Source of the DNA: an uncultured Pseudomonadales bacterium
Lineage (GTDB): Bacteria > Pseudomonadota > Gammaproteobacteria > Pseudomonadales > Pseudohongiellaceae
Length of the DNA: 64,000 bases
Assembly: GCA_943789335.1 (NCBI GenBank)
Contig: CALSTS010000003.1
Span: forward strand, 62,001 to 126,000
Direction of reading: 5' to 3'
Under the pieces are notes generated by a model, which made no database searches, had not been told where the DNA came from, and saw only the letters and a program-made list of their open reading frames with translations. Positions 1-8,355 of the stretch are shown piece by piece (the stretch's first letter is position 1; each line of letters begins with the position of its first letter). Made by a program: the position numbers and the translations under genes.

Positions 1-1
1 A

Positions 2-772
2 CGGACATCTACCTCCCAGAATGTCATTGCCGCAATTCCTGGCGCAACAAGACCAGAGGAATCAATCATTTATACCGCACACTGGGACCACCTTGGTATA
101 AACCCGGATATGGAAGGTGATAATATTTTTAATGGTGCGTCCGATAATGCTACTGGCACCGCTGGCTTACTGGCTCTGGCTTATTTGCACTCACAACAAG
201 CACCCGTTGATCGCAGCATTGTTTTTCTGGCAGTCACCGCAGAAGAATCAGGTCTACTAGGTTCGCAATGGTATGCCGAGAATCCCGTGTACCCTATTTC
301 TACAACCGTGGCTAATATCAATATTGATAATATGAACACCATAGGACGCATGCAAGATGTGGTTGTGGTTGGAGCCAGAAGCAGTGAGCTGGAAAATTAT
401 CTAGAGCAAGCAGCGCAGTCACAAGGCCGATACATAAAATCTGAACCCACACCTGAGCGTGGCTATTACTACCGATCTGACCATTTTAATTTCGCTAAGG
501 TGGGTATCCCAGCCCTGTATGCAGAATCAGGCGAGGATCATATAGAATTTGGGCTCGAATATGGAGCCTCTCAAGCACAAGATTATACCGACAACCGATA
601 CCATGCTGCCTCTGATGAATATGATCCTGATTGGGACTTAAGTGGCGCGGCTGAAGATATAAGCTTGTATTTTAATATCGTCAATACGCTCGCGCAGGAG
701 ACAAATTATCCTGCATGGTTTGAAGGAAATGAATTCAAAGCTATAAGGGACTCAACAGCTAGCCAAAGATAA
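2..772 (+). CDS. M28-family zinc metallopeptidase, C-terminal part
   Basis: The reading frame is open from base 2, so the 5' part of the gene lies outside the window. The visible part carries the metal-ligand pattern of peptidase family M28: TAHWDHLG (His and Asp), GASDNATG (bridging Asp), TAEESGLLG (Glu pair), NIDNMN (Asp) and a late His in YRSDHFNFAKVGIPALY. Family members are exported aminopeptidases or carboxypeptidases with two zinc ions. The signal peptide cannot be seen because the N-terminus is missing. The substrate cannot be told. Its stop faces copB convergently with about 56 bases between. Confidence 0.9.
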   Translation, partial: RTSTSQNVIAAIPGATRPEESIIYTAHWDHLGINPDMEGDNIFNGASDNATGTAGLLALAYLHSQQAPVDRSIVFLAVTAEESGLLGSQWYAENPVYPISTTVANINIDNMNTIGRMQDVVVVGARSSELENYLEQAAQSQGRYIKSEPTPERGYYYRSDHFNFAKVGIPALYAESGEDHIEFGLEYGASQAQDYTDNRYHAASDEYDPDWDLSGAAEDISLYFNIVNTLAQETNYPAWFEGNEFKAIRDSTASQR

Positions 773-828
773 ACGTGAGTGTTTGATATCAGCGATAACA
801 TTAGTAATTCATACTTAACCTGTTGCTG

Positions 829-1542
829 TTAAAACCACACCCGCAAGCCAGCGACAACTTTTGTATCGCTGACCTCAAGCCCATCGCGTTTGGTAAAGTC
901 AGCACTATTGCCATAAAATTTCGCCCATTCCAGGCCCACATAAGGCGCTATTTCACGGCGTATCTCATAGCGTAAACGCACACTCAAGGTCACATCCGAC
1001 AGACCAGAACCTAAGGAGACTTCCGGAATGTTTTGGCCATAAAAATTCATTTCAATTTCTGGTGTCAGGATTAGTCTTTGCGTAAAAAGCTTTTCATATT
1101 CTCCATTTAAGCGAAAACCCGTATTGCCCGACTCTCCTAGGAATAAGGCTGTATCTAATTCAAAAAAATAACGTGCTAGTCCTTGCATGCCGATCACCGC
1201 CCAGTCTTGTGATGGACTAGGTCGGGCATCGTGACGAAAGCCGATCTGAACATCCCAAAAAGAACTGATAGCTCGACTATAAAGAGCTTGAACTTCGGCT
1301 TCGTCTGTTTCTCCATTCACCCTTTCTCCCTCAGTTTTAATCCAGACTTTATTTAGATCATGGCCCAACCATGCTTGAGCATCCCAACCTAAAGGATGGC
1401 CACTCGAATCATCAGTTTCAAATTCGTTTACGATCATATTGAAGAGTAAGGGGTCATCACCACTAGCTCCCCATGACAAGCTAGGGCTTGAAACAATCAA
1501 CACAACTAAAGTCATTACAATTTTTTTATTTAATATTTTCAT
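829..1542 (-). CDS. copB: Copper resistance protein B (outer-membrane CopB)
   Basis: The 237-residue protein has an N-terminal signal peptide ending near SLSWGASG. It then shows the CopB pattern: WDAQAWLGHDLNKVWIKTEGE, IGFRHDARPSPSQDWAVIGMQGLA and a C-terminal outer-membrane-type strand ending in Phe (VVAGLRVWF). CopB proteins sit in the outer membrane and work with CopA in periplasmic copper tolerance. It is shorter than many CopB proteins and lacks the Met/His-rich segment often found after the signal peptide. The ATG follows the copA stop by 4 bases (TAAGGCAATG), so it is the second gene of a copAB operon and its ribosome site overlaps the copA stop. Confidence 0.9.
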   Translation of the reverse strand: MKILNKKIVMTLVVLIVSSPSLSWGASGDDPLLFNMIVNEFETDDSSGHPLGWDAQAWLGHDLNKVWIKTEGERVNGETDEAEVQALYSRAISSFWDVQIGFRHDARPSPSQDWAVIGMQGLARYFFELDTALFLGESGNTGFRLNGEYEKLFTQRLILTPEIEMNFYGQNIPEVSLGSGLSDVTLSVRLRYEIRREIAPYVGLEWAKFYGNSADFTKRDGLEVSDTKVVAGLRVWF

Positions 1543-1546
1543 TGCC

Positions 1547-3436
1547 TTAACTCACCCTGACTTCACGAAACATACCCATCATGTGGTACAACAAATGACA
1601 GTGATAAGCCCAACTTCCCCTGGCATCTGCAGTCACTAAATATGAAATTTTAGAACCGGGCTGAACAATAATTGTGTGCTTACGAGGTAGACGCTGTGGA
1701 TCGCCTGTTTCCAGTTCGCTCCACATCCCATGCAAGTGAATTGGATGCGTCATCATCGTGTCATTGATCAATGTGATACGCACTCTTTCACCATAACGTA
1801 GGTCCAGTGGTTCAGCATCCGCAAACTTAATTCCGTTCATTGACCACATATAACGACTCATATTTCCCGTTAAATGTAGCTCAATTTCGCGCTCAGGCTC
1901 TCTTGTATCAAGTGTAGGATAAAGACTTTTTATATCTCCGTAATTCAACACCCTGCGATTATAAAGCTGCTGGTGATTGCGCAAACCAATACCCGGGTCG
2001 TTCAAGCCGTTTTGAGGATTTTGGCTACGCATATCAACTTGCGGGCCAAATTCACTTCGCACATGAGTAATGTCATTGGAAGACCCAAAACCAGCTCGAC
2101 CTAAGGAAGACTGCATAGGCATATCCATTTGACTGTGATCCATCTGACTGTGATCCATACTTTCCATGTTCATCCCAGACATATCCATTTGGCCGTGATC
2201 CATCTCACTGTGATCCATACTTTCCATATTCATTCCAGACATATCCATTTGACTGTGATCCATACCTTCCATGTCCATTCCAGACATATCCATCCCCATA
2301 TCAGCGTGACCCAATATAGCTCTAGTATCCATAGCAGGAACCGCTGCACTCAAGCCTGCTTGTGGTGTCAATGTTCCGCGAGCATAACCACTACGATCAA
2401 TACTTTGCGCAAAAATTGTATAAGCGGTGTTTGCACTTGGTTCAACTATGACGTCATAGGTTTCAGCGCTAGCAATGCGAAACTCGTCTATTGTCACTGG
2501 CTCTATATTTTGGCCATCAGCAGCCACAACGGTCATCTCCAATCCCGGCATGCGCACATCAAAAATAGTCATCGCTCCAGCATTTATAAATCGCAGTCTG
2601 ACTTTTTCACCAGCCTGAAATATAGCTTGCCAGTTTTGATCAGGCGCATTCCCGTTCATTAAATAGGTATAGGTATATCCCGTCACATCAGCAATATCCC
2701 GATCGCTCATGCGCATCTGATTCCACATCGCGCGATCATTCCAAGTTTGAGCAATGCCCTTATCTTTAATGTCCTGCCAAAGATCTCCAACTGTCCGTTC
2801 ATTAAAATTATAGTAATGACTCATTTTCTTCAGCTTAGAGTAGATTCTCTCTGGGGATGTATCACTCCAATCAGACAGAACCACGACATATTCACGGTCA
2901 TAACTCACTGGATCTGATTCTTTTGGGTCTATCACGATAGCCCCATACATACCTGTTTGTTCTTGATAGCCCGAATGGCTGTGATACCAGTAAGTGCCGC
3001 TTTGATTAAGCGTGAATTGGTATTCAAAGGTCTCACCAGGTTTAATCCCGTCAAAACTCATACCTGGCACACCATCCATATTGGCCGGCAAAATAATGCC
3101 ATGCCAGTGAATAGAACTATCTACAGCAAGGTTATTGCTTACTCTTAAGGTAATTTCATCACCATCACGCCAGCGTAGAATTGGTGCAGGAACACTGCCA
3201 TTAATTGCCGTTGCTATACCTTCTTGGCCAGTAAAATTAACTGCTTTGTAGTCGATGCTTAAATCAAACTCTTTACCCGTTAACGTTCTGGGTGTCAGCT
3301 CTGGAGAAACTTGCGCCCATATTGAACTAGAATTCAGACCTAAGAGCGCCCCACCAGCGACGGCTCCCGTAACAAATTTCCGCCTTGTATAGGCTTCTTG
3401 CAAAAGCTCGCTTTTACGACTTTGTATTTTTTTCAT
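1547..3436 (-). CDS. copA: Copper resistance multicopper oxidase CopA
   Basis: A 629-residue periplasmic multicopper oxidase. A twin-arginine signal (TRRKFVTG, residues 17-24, then a hydrophobic stretch) predicts folded export. Copper-ligand motifs are present in order: HWHG at 110-113, HSH at 152-154, HPIHLHG at 564-570 and HCHLLYHM at 612-619, followed by the Met of the type 1 site. Residues 379-441 are a Met/Asp/His-rich copper-binding region built from 20-residue repeats. CopA oxidises or sequesters Cu(I) in the periplasm; family members can also oxidise phenols. It is the first gene of copAB. No copper regulator is seen nearby. Confidence 0.95.
   Translation of the reverse strand: MKKIQSRKSELLQEAYTRRKFVTGAVAGGALLGLNSSSIWAQVSPELTPRTLTGKEFDLSIDYKAVNFTGQEGIATAINGSVPAPILRWRDGDEITLRVSNNLAVDSSIHWHGIILPANMDGVPGMSFDGIKPGETFEYQFTLNQSGTYWYHSHSGYQEQTGMYGAIVIDPKESDPVSYDREYVVVLSDWSDTSPERIYSKLKKMSHYYNFNERTVGDLWQDIKDKGIAQTWNDRAMWNQMRMSDRDIADVTGYTYTYLMNGNAPDQNWQAIFQAGEKVRLRFINAGAMTIFDVRMPGLEMTVVAADGQNIEPVTIDEFRIASAETYDVIVEPSANTAYTIFAQSIDRSGYARGTLTPQAGLSAAVPAMDTRAILGHADMGMDMSGMDMEGMDHSQMDMSGMNMESMDHSEMDHGQMDMSGMNMESMDHSQMDHSQMDMPMQSSLGRAGFGSSNDITHVRSEFGPQVDMRSQNPQNGLNDPGIGLRNHQQLYNRRVLNYGDIKSLYPTLDTREPEREIELHLTGNMSRYMWSMNGIKFADAEPLDLRYGERVRITLINDTMMTHPIHLHGMWSELETGDPQRLPRKHTIIVQPGSKISYLVTADARGSWAYHCHLLYHMMGMFREVRVS
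2114..2302 (-). repeat. Tandem 60-base repeats encoding the Met-rich domain of CopA
   Basis: Within copA, residues 382-436 consist of about three copies of a 20-residue unit close to MDMSGMNMESMDHSEMDHGQ. The first copy lacks five residues. At DNA level these are near-identical 60-base units (45 in the short one). Such repeats can change copy number by slippage in frame. They bind copper through Met and His side chains. Confidence 0.9.
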
Positions 3437-3596
3437 TTGCCCTTTTTACCTTATTTTTTTTAATAAAATCACACATAGCTAATGCTGCAAAATTCAATCG
3501 AATGAATAGCGGATTAAGCTGAACTACGGAAAATAAATTGATACCAGGATAATTGAAAACTGGCTTTACCCAATACGCAGACGTACTAATCCTGTG

Positions 3597-3977
3597 TCAG
3601 GTAAATATGGGGGGTCTAAAGGGATTGTCAGTTAATGAAACAGCAAGAAGGAAGTGATAGGTCTCATTCAGCTGAGTAGAAGCAACTTGGGTAATAAAAG
3701 CTGAAAACTCTCCCGCTAAAACAGTTCCCAAACAAGCGTCACATTGATGATTACAATTATCATTGTCAGGATGAACATGCTTATTAACAGACATTTCTGG
3801 CTGATGATGCCCTAGCATCTCTATTTCATACATTACATGGTGACTACTCATTCCATGAGCTTCAGACTTCGTATTTTCAGTCTCCATGCAGCAATTCATG
3901 AAAGGCGTAGCAATACTTTGTCCCGCGAAAACGAGCAACATTAGAATAAAGTAACTGTGCATCTTTGATCTAGACAT
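3597..3977 (-). CDS. Small secreted Cys/His/Met-rich protein, putative metal binder
   Basis: A 126-residue protein with a signal peptide (hydrophobic residues about 8-22, ATPF cleavage region). The mature part holds NCCMETE, several His/Met-rich stretches (SSHHVMYE, LGHHQPEM, KHVHPDND) and a CNHQCDACLG cluster, and ends in RPPIFT. It has no catalytic signature. The position upstream of copA (about 160 bases, same strand) and the thiol/imidazole content suggest periplasmic copper binding, as for other small proteins next to cop genes. This role is inference and no family is certain. The start is an ATG; a second ATG five codons later is possible. Confidence 0.65.
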   Translation of the reverse strand: MSRSKMHSYFILMLLVFAGQSIATPFMNCCMETENTKSEAHGMSSHHVMYEIEMLGHHQPEMSVNKHVHPDNDNCNHQCDACLGTVLAGEFSAFITQVASTQLNETYHFLLAVSLTDNPFRPPIFT

Positions 3978-4114
3978 GCCACTATCATAGTCCCAAATTA
4001 ATTAGTTATGCAAAACTTTCTTTCAAAATAAATAAACCCGCAATAAAGCGAGTTTATTATCTTAAGCAGTATGCAATATCTGCTACATAGCGGCTCTTCT
4101 TAACATCAGGGACT

Positions 4115-4795
4115 CTATGGCATAGGCAATAAAGCTTCTCGATCAGGCGGTAAATTTTGATCTACTGCATTAAGCAACATAGCGGTCATCGTATAATCAC
4201 CCATGATCATAATGATCTCGACAGTACCTTGGCGACCAAACAAATCCACCATATTAGCGAACATTTCTGATGGTACCTGGTGATCTCCTCGCAGCATTGC
4301 TCGCCCAAACTCAATAACCGCTGCCTCTTTTTCAGGCAGGCCTGTAACAGATCGGTCATATTTAATAACATCGATGATTTCTTGATCGACTCCAACCCGT
4401 TGAGCAGCAACCTCGTGCGCAGTCCATTCGTACTGTTGATTAAACTCACGTGCCGGGACTAAGGTGCTAATCTCGAAAAACTGTGGACCAACACTGGCTC
4501 TGCGCAGTAATTGATTCATTATATCATAAGGCTCAGACGGCCCTATGCTATACATAGAATTGTTAGGTGGCCCTATTCTAGGTACGTTGCCTTCAGTGCC
4601 ATTAATTGTCTCAAAGATACGTTGCCCTTCAGCGTCAAATGAGTCTTTTAGGAGTAAAGGCAGTCGTGAATATGACATTGGATCAATATCGGCCGGCAGC
4701 ATTCTCTCACTTGTCTGGGCGATTAAGCCTGATGTGGCTAAAGCACTTAGTAGCATAGCGCTTACTAGTAATACAATTTTTTTTATATATTTCAT
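4115..4795 (-). CDS. Secreted carboxymuconolactone decarboxylase-like protein
   Basis: The 226-residue product starts at an ATG preceded by GAGAG at good spacing; a TTG five codons upstream is less likely because that ribosome site would then be internal. A signal peptide (MKYIKKIVLLVSAMLL...) precedes an alpha-helical CMD/AhpD-like domain with YEWTAHEVAAQRVGV, typical of the EWxxH subgroup. The CxxC redox pair of AhpD is absent, so peroxidase-type activity is unlikely. Decarboxylase or cyclase-like chemistry is possible but the substrate is unknown. It is unusual for this family to be exported. Confidence 0.75.
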   Translation of the reverse strand: MKYIKKIVLLVSAMLLSALATSGLIAQTSERMLPADIDPMSYSRLPLLLKDSFDAEGQRIFETINGTEGNVPRIGPPNNSMYSIGPSEPYDIMNQLLRRASVGPQFFEISTLVPAREFNQQYEWTAHEVAAQRVGVDQEIIDVIKYDRSVTGLPEKEAAVIEFGRAMLRGDHQVPSEMFANMVDLFGRQGTVEIIMIMGDYTMTAMLLNAVDQNLPPDREALLPMP

Positions 4796-5127
4796 ATTTG
4801 ATGCTCTCAAACTTAATAAATGGTGCCAACAAGTTAACTCTGTGCCGTTGATAATTCAACTCATGCTGTAAACTTTAAAAATCAATCAACAAGTGTTTAC
4901 CCTCCCCGTCTTAACAAAAACAATCCAAACAACACTAGACTTCTAGCTTATGCCACTTGAAGGCTAATTTTATTTTTTAAAAATTAAGTCTTCTTAAGAT
5001 TTCCTTAAGTTTTCTTCTGTAACCTTGGCTTGGCGTTTAGCTTTTCTTTTTAGCAGTAGTGTTTGATAATCAAATTGTAATTTGAACACGCCCTTAAAAA
5101 TTAAACCAAATTTAGCTGGGAATAATA
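4796..5127. other. Divergent intergenic region, 332 bases
   Basis: This gap separates the minus-strand CMD-like gene from the plus-strand NHL lipoprotein gene. It holds one copy of a dispersed IS6-end-like repeat at 4822-4860 and AT-rich DNA likely to contain the two promoters. No open frame in it looks coding. Confidence 0.6.
4822..4860 (+). repeat. IS6-end-like dispersed repeat, copy E (degenerate)
   Basis: It starts GGTGCCAACAAGTTAACT and continues to a TTGATAATTCAAC segment. It matches the other copies (51842-51879, 52459-52497, 54321-54359, 61191-61230) over about 38 bases with a variable middle. No transposase remnant is visible next to it. Confidence 0.6.
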
Positions 5128-6087
5128 ATGAAAAAAATTCTAATCATTTTAGCGCTGCTAACATTGACTGCTTGCACACAAGACACAACTTCCGTAGCCG
5201 ACGATGTTGTTGTTGGTGATGATGGCTCAGACAACAAATTAAGGGGCATATTTCAAACTGCGACTGAGCTTGCTTATGATCGAGTTGAGCTTGAATTAGA
5301 CCCCGCTTTAACGCTTGCTTCTATCTCTTCTATTGCAGCAGATCAAAGTGGGCATTTTTATATTATTCACCGAGCCGAAGATGTCGACTCTATTGTCGTA
5401 GCAGATAATGCAGGGTCAGTCTTACGCACTTTTGGGCAAGGACTTTTTACTCGCGCTCACACCATTCGACTTGATAAGACGGGCAATGTTTGGACCGTTG
5501 ATTCAACCAGTTCAATGGTCTATAAATTTTCACCTGAAGGAGAATTACTACTCGAAATAAGTGTTGGTAATTTGCGTATGCCTATGGAGACATCTTGTGC
5601 AGCATCCGATATAGCCTTTGCCGACAATGGTCATGTTTTTGTTTCAGATGGTTACTGCAATGCCCGAATAGTCGAATACGATGCCCAAGGACAAAAACTT
5701 AAGGAATGGGGAAGCCCTGGTAATGGGCCAGGACAGTTCAATTTACCTCATGCTATTAGCATCAGCCCTGACGGCAATGTTTATGTCGCCGATCGGGAAA
5801 ACGGGAGAATCCAGTGGTTTACTCAGGATGGAGACTATCTGGGCGAATGGCATTTTGGCGGACGCATTCTAAGTATCACCTTTTCACCTTCCGGTAATTT
5901 ATATATCGGTGCTGAACCTAAAGGAGCTACTCCCATGCAAGAAGGAAATATTCTACAGCTAGATCCACAAAGTGGAGAAGTCCTTGGAAAGATTCCAGGC
6001 TTTGCTCATGCTCTTGGCATCAGTGAAAGCGGCATTATTTTGGCAGGCTCGTTAACTGAAAAAATTACGCTTTATTACCCTAACTAA
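5128..6087 (+). CDS. NHL-repeat beta-propeller lipoprotein
   Basis: A 319-residue lipoprotein: the signal sequence ends in the lipobox LTAC, with the modified Cys at residue 16. The rest is a six-bladed propeller of NHL type, with blades marked by DKTGNVWTVDS, ADNGHVFVSDGYCNARIVEYD, GPGQFNLPHAISISPDGNVY and ADRENGRIQWF. Such domains resemble the peptidyl-alpha-hydroxyglycine amidating lyase fold, but enzymatic activity cannot be claimed. It probably sits at the periplasmic face of a membrane. It is followed after 49 bases by a dehydrogenase on the same strand. Confidence 0.85.
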   Translation: MKKILIILALLTLTACTQDTTSVADDVVVGDDGSDNKLRGIFQTATELAYDRVELELDPALTLASISSIAADQSGHFYIIHRAEDVDSIVVADNAGSVLRTFGQGLFTRAHTIRLDKTGNVWTVDSTSSMVYKFSPEGELLLEISVGNLRMPMETSCAASDIAFADNGHVFVSDGYCNARIVEYDAQGQKLKEWGSPGNGPGQFNLPHAISISPDGNVYVADRENGRIQWFTQDGDYLGEWHFGGRILSITFSPSGNLYIGAEPKGATPMQEGNILQLDPQSGEVLGKIPGFAHALGISESGIILAGSLTEKITLYYPN

Positions 6088-6136
6088 AATGCGCACAACA
6101 AATAGTACAAACCGATTAAGGCTCTGTTTTAAGTAA

Positions 6137-7087
6137 ATGCTAAAAATTGCAATACTAGATGATTATCAGGAAGCTGCTTTACGTTCAGCTCCCTGGCACA
6201 ATATTCCTGACACTGAAGTAAAGGCTTTCACACAATATATTGCTGATGAGAATGTATTGCTTGAAACACTTGAGCCCTTCGACGTGATTGTCGCTATGCG
6301 CGAGAGAACTCCCTTCCCCGCGAGTCTCTTAGCAAAACTCCCTAATTTGAAATTACTGGTTACAACCGCCATGCGTAATCTGGCTATTGATATGGAATAC
6401 GCCAAAGAAAAAGGCATTCTGGTTTGTGGCACAGACATGGTTCCTCATTCAACTTATGAGCATACCTGGGCTTTGATATTAGCCCTGGCCAAGAATATTC
6501 CAGAGGATAACGCCCTTTTGCACGCTGGTGGCTGGCAAGCCAATTCAGGTATAGGACTTAAAGGTAAAACACTAGGAGTGCTTGGTTTAGGAAGACTTGG
6601 CAAAGAAGTTGCGCGAATCGGACAGGCTTTTGGTATGAACGTGATTGCCTGGAGCCAAAACCTCAACGCTGAACAAGCAGCAGATCATCAAGTTACCCTG
6701 GTCGACAAAAATGAACTATTCCGTCAGTCAGATATTCTGAGTATCCATCTGCTTTTAAGTGAGCGCACTCGAGGCATAGTTGGAGCGCAGGAACTGGCTC
6801 TAATGAAGCCAGAGGCTTATTTAGTCAATACGGCTCGAGGACCAATTGTCAATGAGGAAGCCTTGTTGACAGCATTAAAAACCAAGCAGATTAAAGCTGC
6901 TGCGATTGATGTTTACGAAGTAGAACCCTTACCTGTCGATCACCCTATCCGCAAACTGGATAACGTCATCCTTACTGGACACACTGGTTATGTAGTGCAG
7001 GAATTATATGAATTAGCCTATGGTCAAGCGATTGAAAATATTCAAGCCTGGCAGCAAGGACAAGCTCAACGAGTTTTAAACGGCTAA
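6137..7087 (+). CDS. D-2-hydroxyacid dehydrogenase, NAD(P)-binding
   Basis: A 316-residue cytoplasmic enzyme of the D-isomer-specific 2-hydroxyacid dehydrogenase family, which reduces 2-keto acids or oxidises D-2-hydroxy acids. The Rossmann motif is GLGRLG (150-155). The catalytic set is present: Arg234 in NTARGPIVNE, Glu263 in VYEVEPLP and His282 in LTGHTGYV. Length and order match the family. The exact substrate is unknown. It converges with the MatC-like carrier gene and only 14 bases separate the stops. Confidence 0.9.
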   Translation: MLKIAILDDYQEAALRSAPWHNIPDTEVKAFTQYIADENVLLETLEPFDVIVAMRERTPFPASLLAKLPNLKLLVTTAMRNLAIDMEYAKEKGILVCGTDMVPHSTYEHTWALILALAKNIPEDNALLHAGGWQANSGIGLKGKTLGVLGLGRLGKEVARIGQAFGMNVIAWSQNLNAEQAADHQVTLVDKNELFRQSDILSIHLLLSERTRGIVGAQELALMKPEAYLVNTARGPIVNEEALLTALKTKQIKAAAIDVYEVEPLPVDHPIRKLDNVILTGHTGYVVQELYELAYGQAIENIQAWQQGQAQRVLNG

Positions 7088-7101
7088 TATCAATTTTAGC
7101 C

Positions 7102-8355
7102 TTAACCAAACATCAACTTACTTAACAAGGCTCCTACCAGAGACATAGACATGCCCCAGGCCAATAAGGCATTGAAAAACTTGCGGGCATCTACGTCATG
7201 CCCTGCACTGGCAATATAAAGTGCCCCCACAGTTGATAATGAGGATAAATCCACCAAACTGGCACTGACATTCATTGACCAAGCGATGTTTAGGGGGTCT
7301 ATATTTCCCAGTTGTTCAGCTAAGGATGGCACCATCGGCAAAAATGCAGGTAAAACTACGCCGGAAGTACTGCTATAAACTGAAATAAGCCCACAAGCAA
7401 AGGCGACTATCGGGTTTATAGTGCCAGTGGTCGCAACGCTGGCGATGCCGCTGGTAATCAAATCCAGACCTTCTGTTTCTTGCAGCAATCTAATCAATAC
7501 AGTCACGCCACTCACCATTAAAATGACTTTCCAAGGTATGTTTTTGATCGCCTCCGATTCATCAACCGTGCGCGACAACACTAAGACCGTCGAGATTATC
7601 AATGCCACCATACCCACGTCATAAGAAAAACCAGCCACAAGTATGATCAACATGACAATACCGAATATCGTTATCCAATGTTGTTTTTCCAGGGGCTCAA
7701 AATGCAGAATTGCCAGGCTATCAGCGTGATCAAGATCAGCAGCAGAGCGTTGAAAAAGCTTCCAGCCACCGAATAAAAAGAAACCACCAAAACCAACCAG
7801 CGCATGAGTAAAGGCGTTAAAAGCAAAGGTGTACCACTCAACTCCGCCTAAGCCAATTTGCTCCATTACGCCATGGGCAACAATACCTGTTGGTGAAAAA
7901 GGCGAAAGTGTTCCTGCCAGTACGCCATTTCCTGCCATGACAGCCATTAAAAAAGGCGGGATTTTTGCCCGTGCAGCTACCGCCATTGCTGGTGGTGCCA
8001 ATAGCGCACTGGCTGGTGTTGCCCCTGCTCCAATCGTCGCGATAGCAAAACCCACCATGAAAAACATGATGGGTAAAATTCCGGCATGACCACGACAAAG
8101 ACTCACTGCGCGTCCGGTCACTCGGGATAAAGTGCCATTACACTCAGCGATTGAAAACAATAAAGTCACACCTAATAAAGTAGTGAATAAACCTGTAGGA
8201 AAACCAGCAAGTACCATCGACGGCGACATATCGCCAAAAAATACACCGATGATAAGGGCCAGCGACATTGAGAGAACGCCGATATTGACTGTAGTCGTAC
8301 AACTCAGCGTGACGGCTAATACCAATGCTCCGATAGATAACCAGGCAAGACTCAT
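7102..8355 (-). CDS. MatC-type dicarboxylate carrier / SLC13-like transporter
   Basis: A 417-residue inner-membrane protein with roughly ten to twelve hydrophobic segments. The N-terminal half (STTVNIGVLS-like start, IGAGATPASALLAPPAMAVAARAKIPPFLMAVMAGNG region) is typical of MatC N-terminal carriers and related dicarboxylate transporters; SPFSPTGIVAHGV and YSSTSGVVLPAFLP are the two re-entrant signature stretches. Its ATG overlaps the stop of the upstream MmgE/PrpD gene (TAATG), so the two are translationally coupled. This suggests the carrier imports the substrate of that enzyme or exports its product, likely a small carboxylate. Confidence 0.8.
   Translation of the reverse strand: MSLAWLSIGALVLAVTLSCTTTVNIGVLSMSLALIIGVFFGDMSPSMVLAGFPTGLFTTLLGVTLLFSIAECNGTLSRVTGRAVSLCRGHAGILPIMFFMVGFAIATIGAGATPASALLAPPAMAVAARAKIPPFLMAVMAGNGVLAGTLSPFSPTGIVAHGVMEQIGLGGVEWYTFAFNAFTHALVGFGGFFLFGGWKLFQRSAADLDHADSLAILHFEPLEKQHWITIFGIVMLIILVAGFSYDVGMVALIISTVLVLSRTVDESEAIKNIPWKVILMVSGVTVLIRLLQETEGLDLITSGIASVATTGTINPIVAFACGLISVYSSTSGVVLPAFLPMVPSLAEQLGNIDPLNIAWSMNVSASLVDLSSLSTVGALYIASAGHDVDARKFFNALLAWGMSMSLVGALLSKLMFG

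Noticed and set aside
2114..2302. Possible CRISPR-like array
   Set aside because: The 60-base repeats are in frame inside copA, have no spacers and encode the Met-rich domain.
2129..2662. Plus-strand 177-codon frame rich in His/Ile/Thr
   Set aside because: It is the antisense shadow of the copA Met-rich repeats and shows no family or ribosome site.
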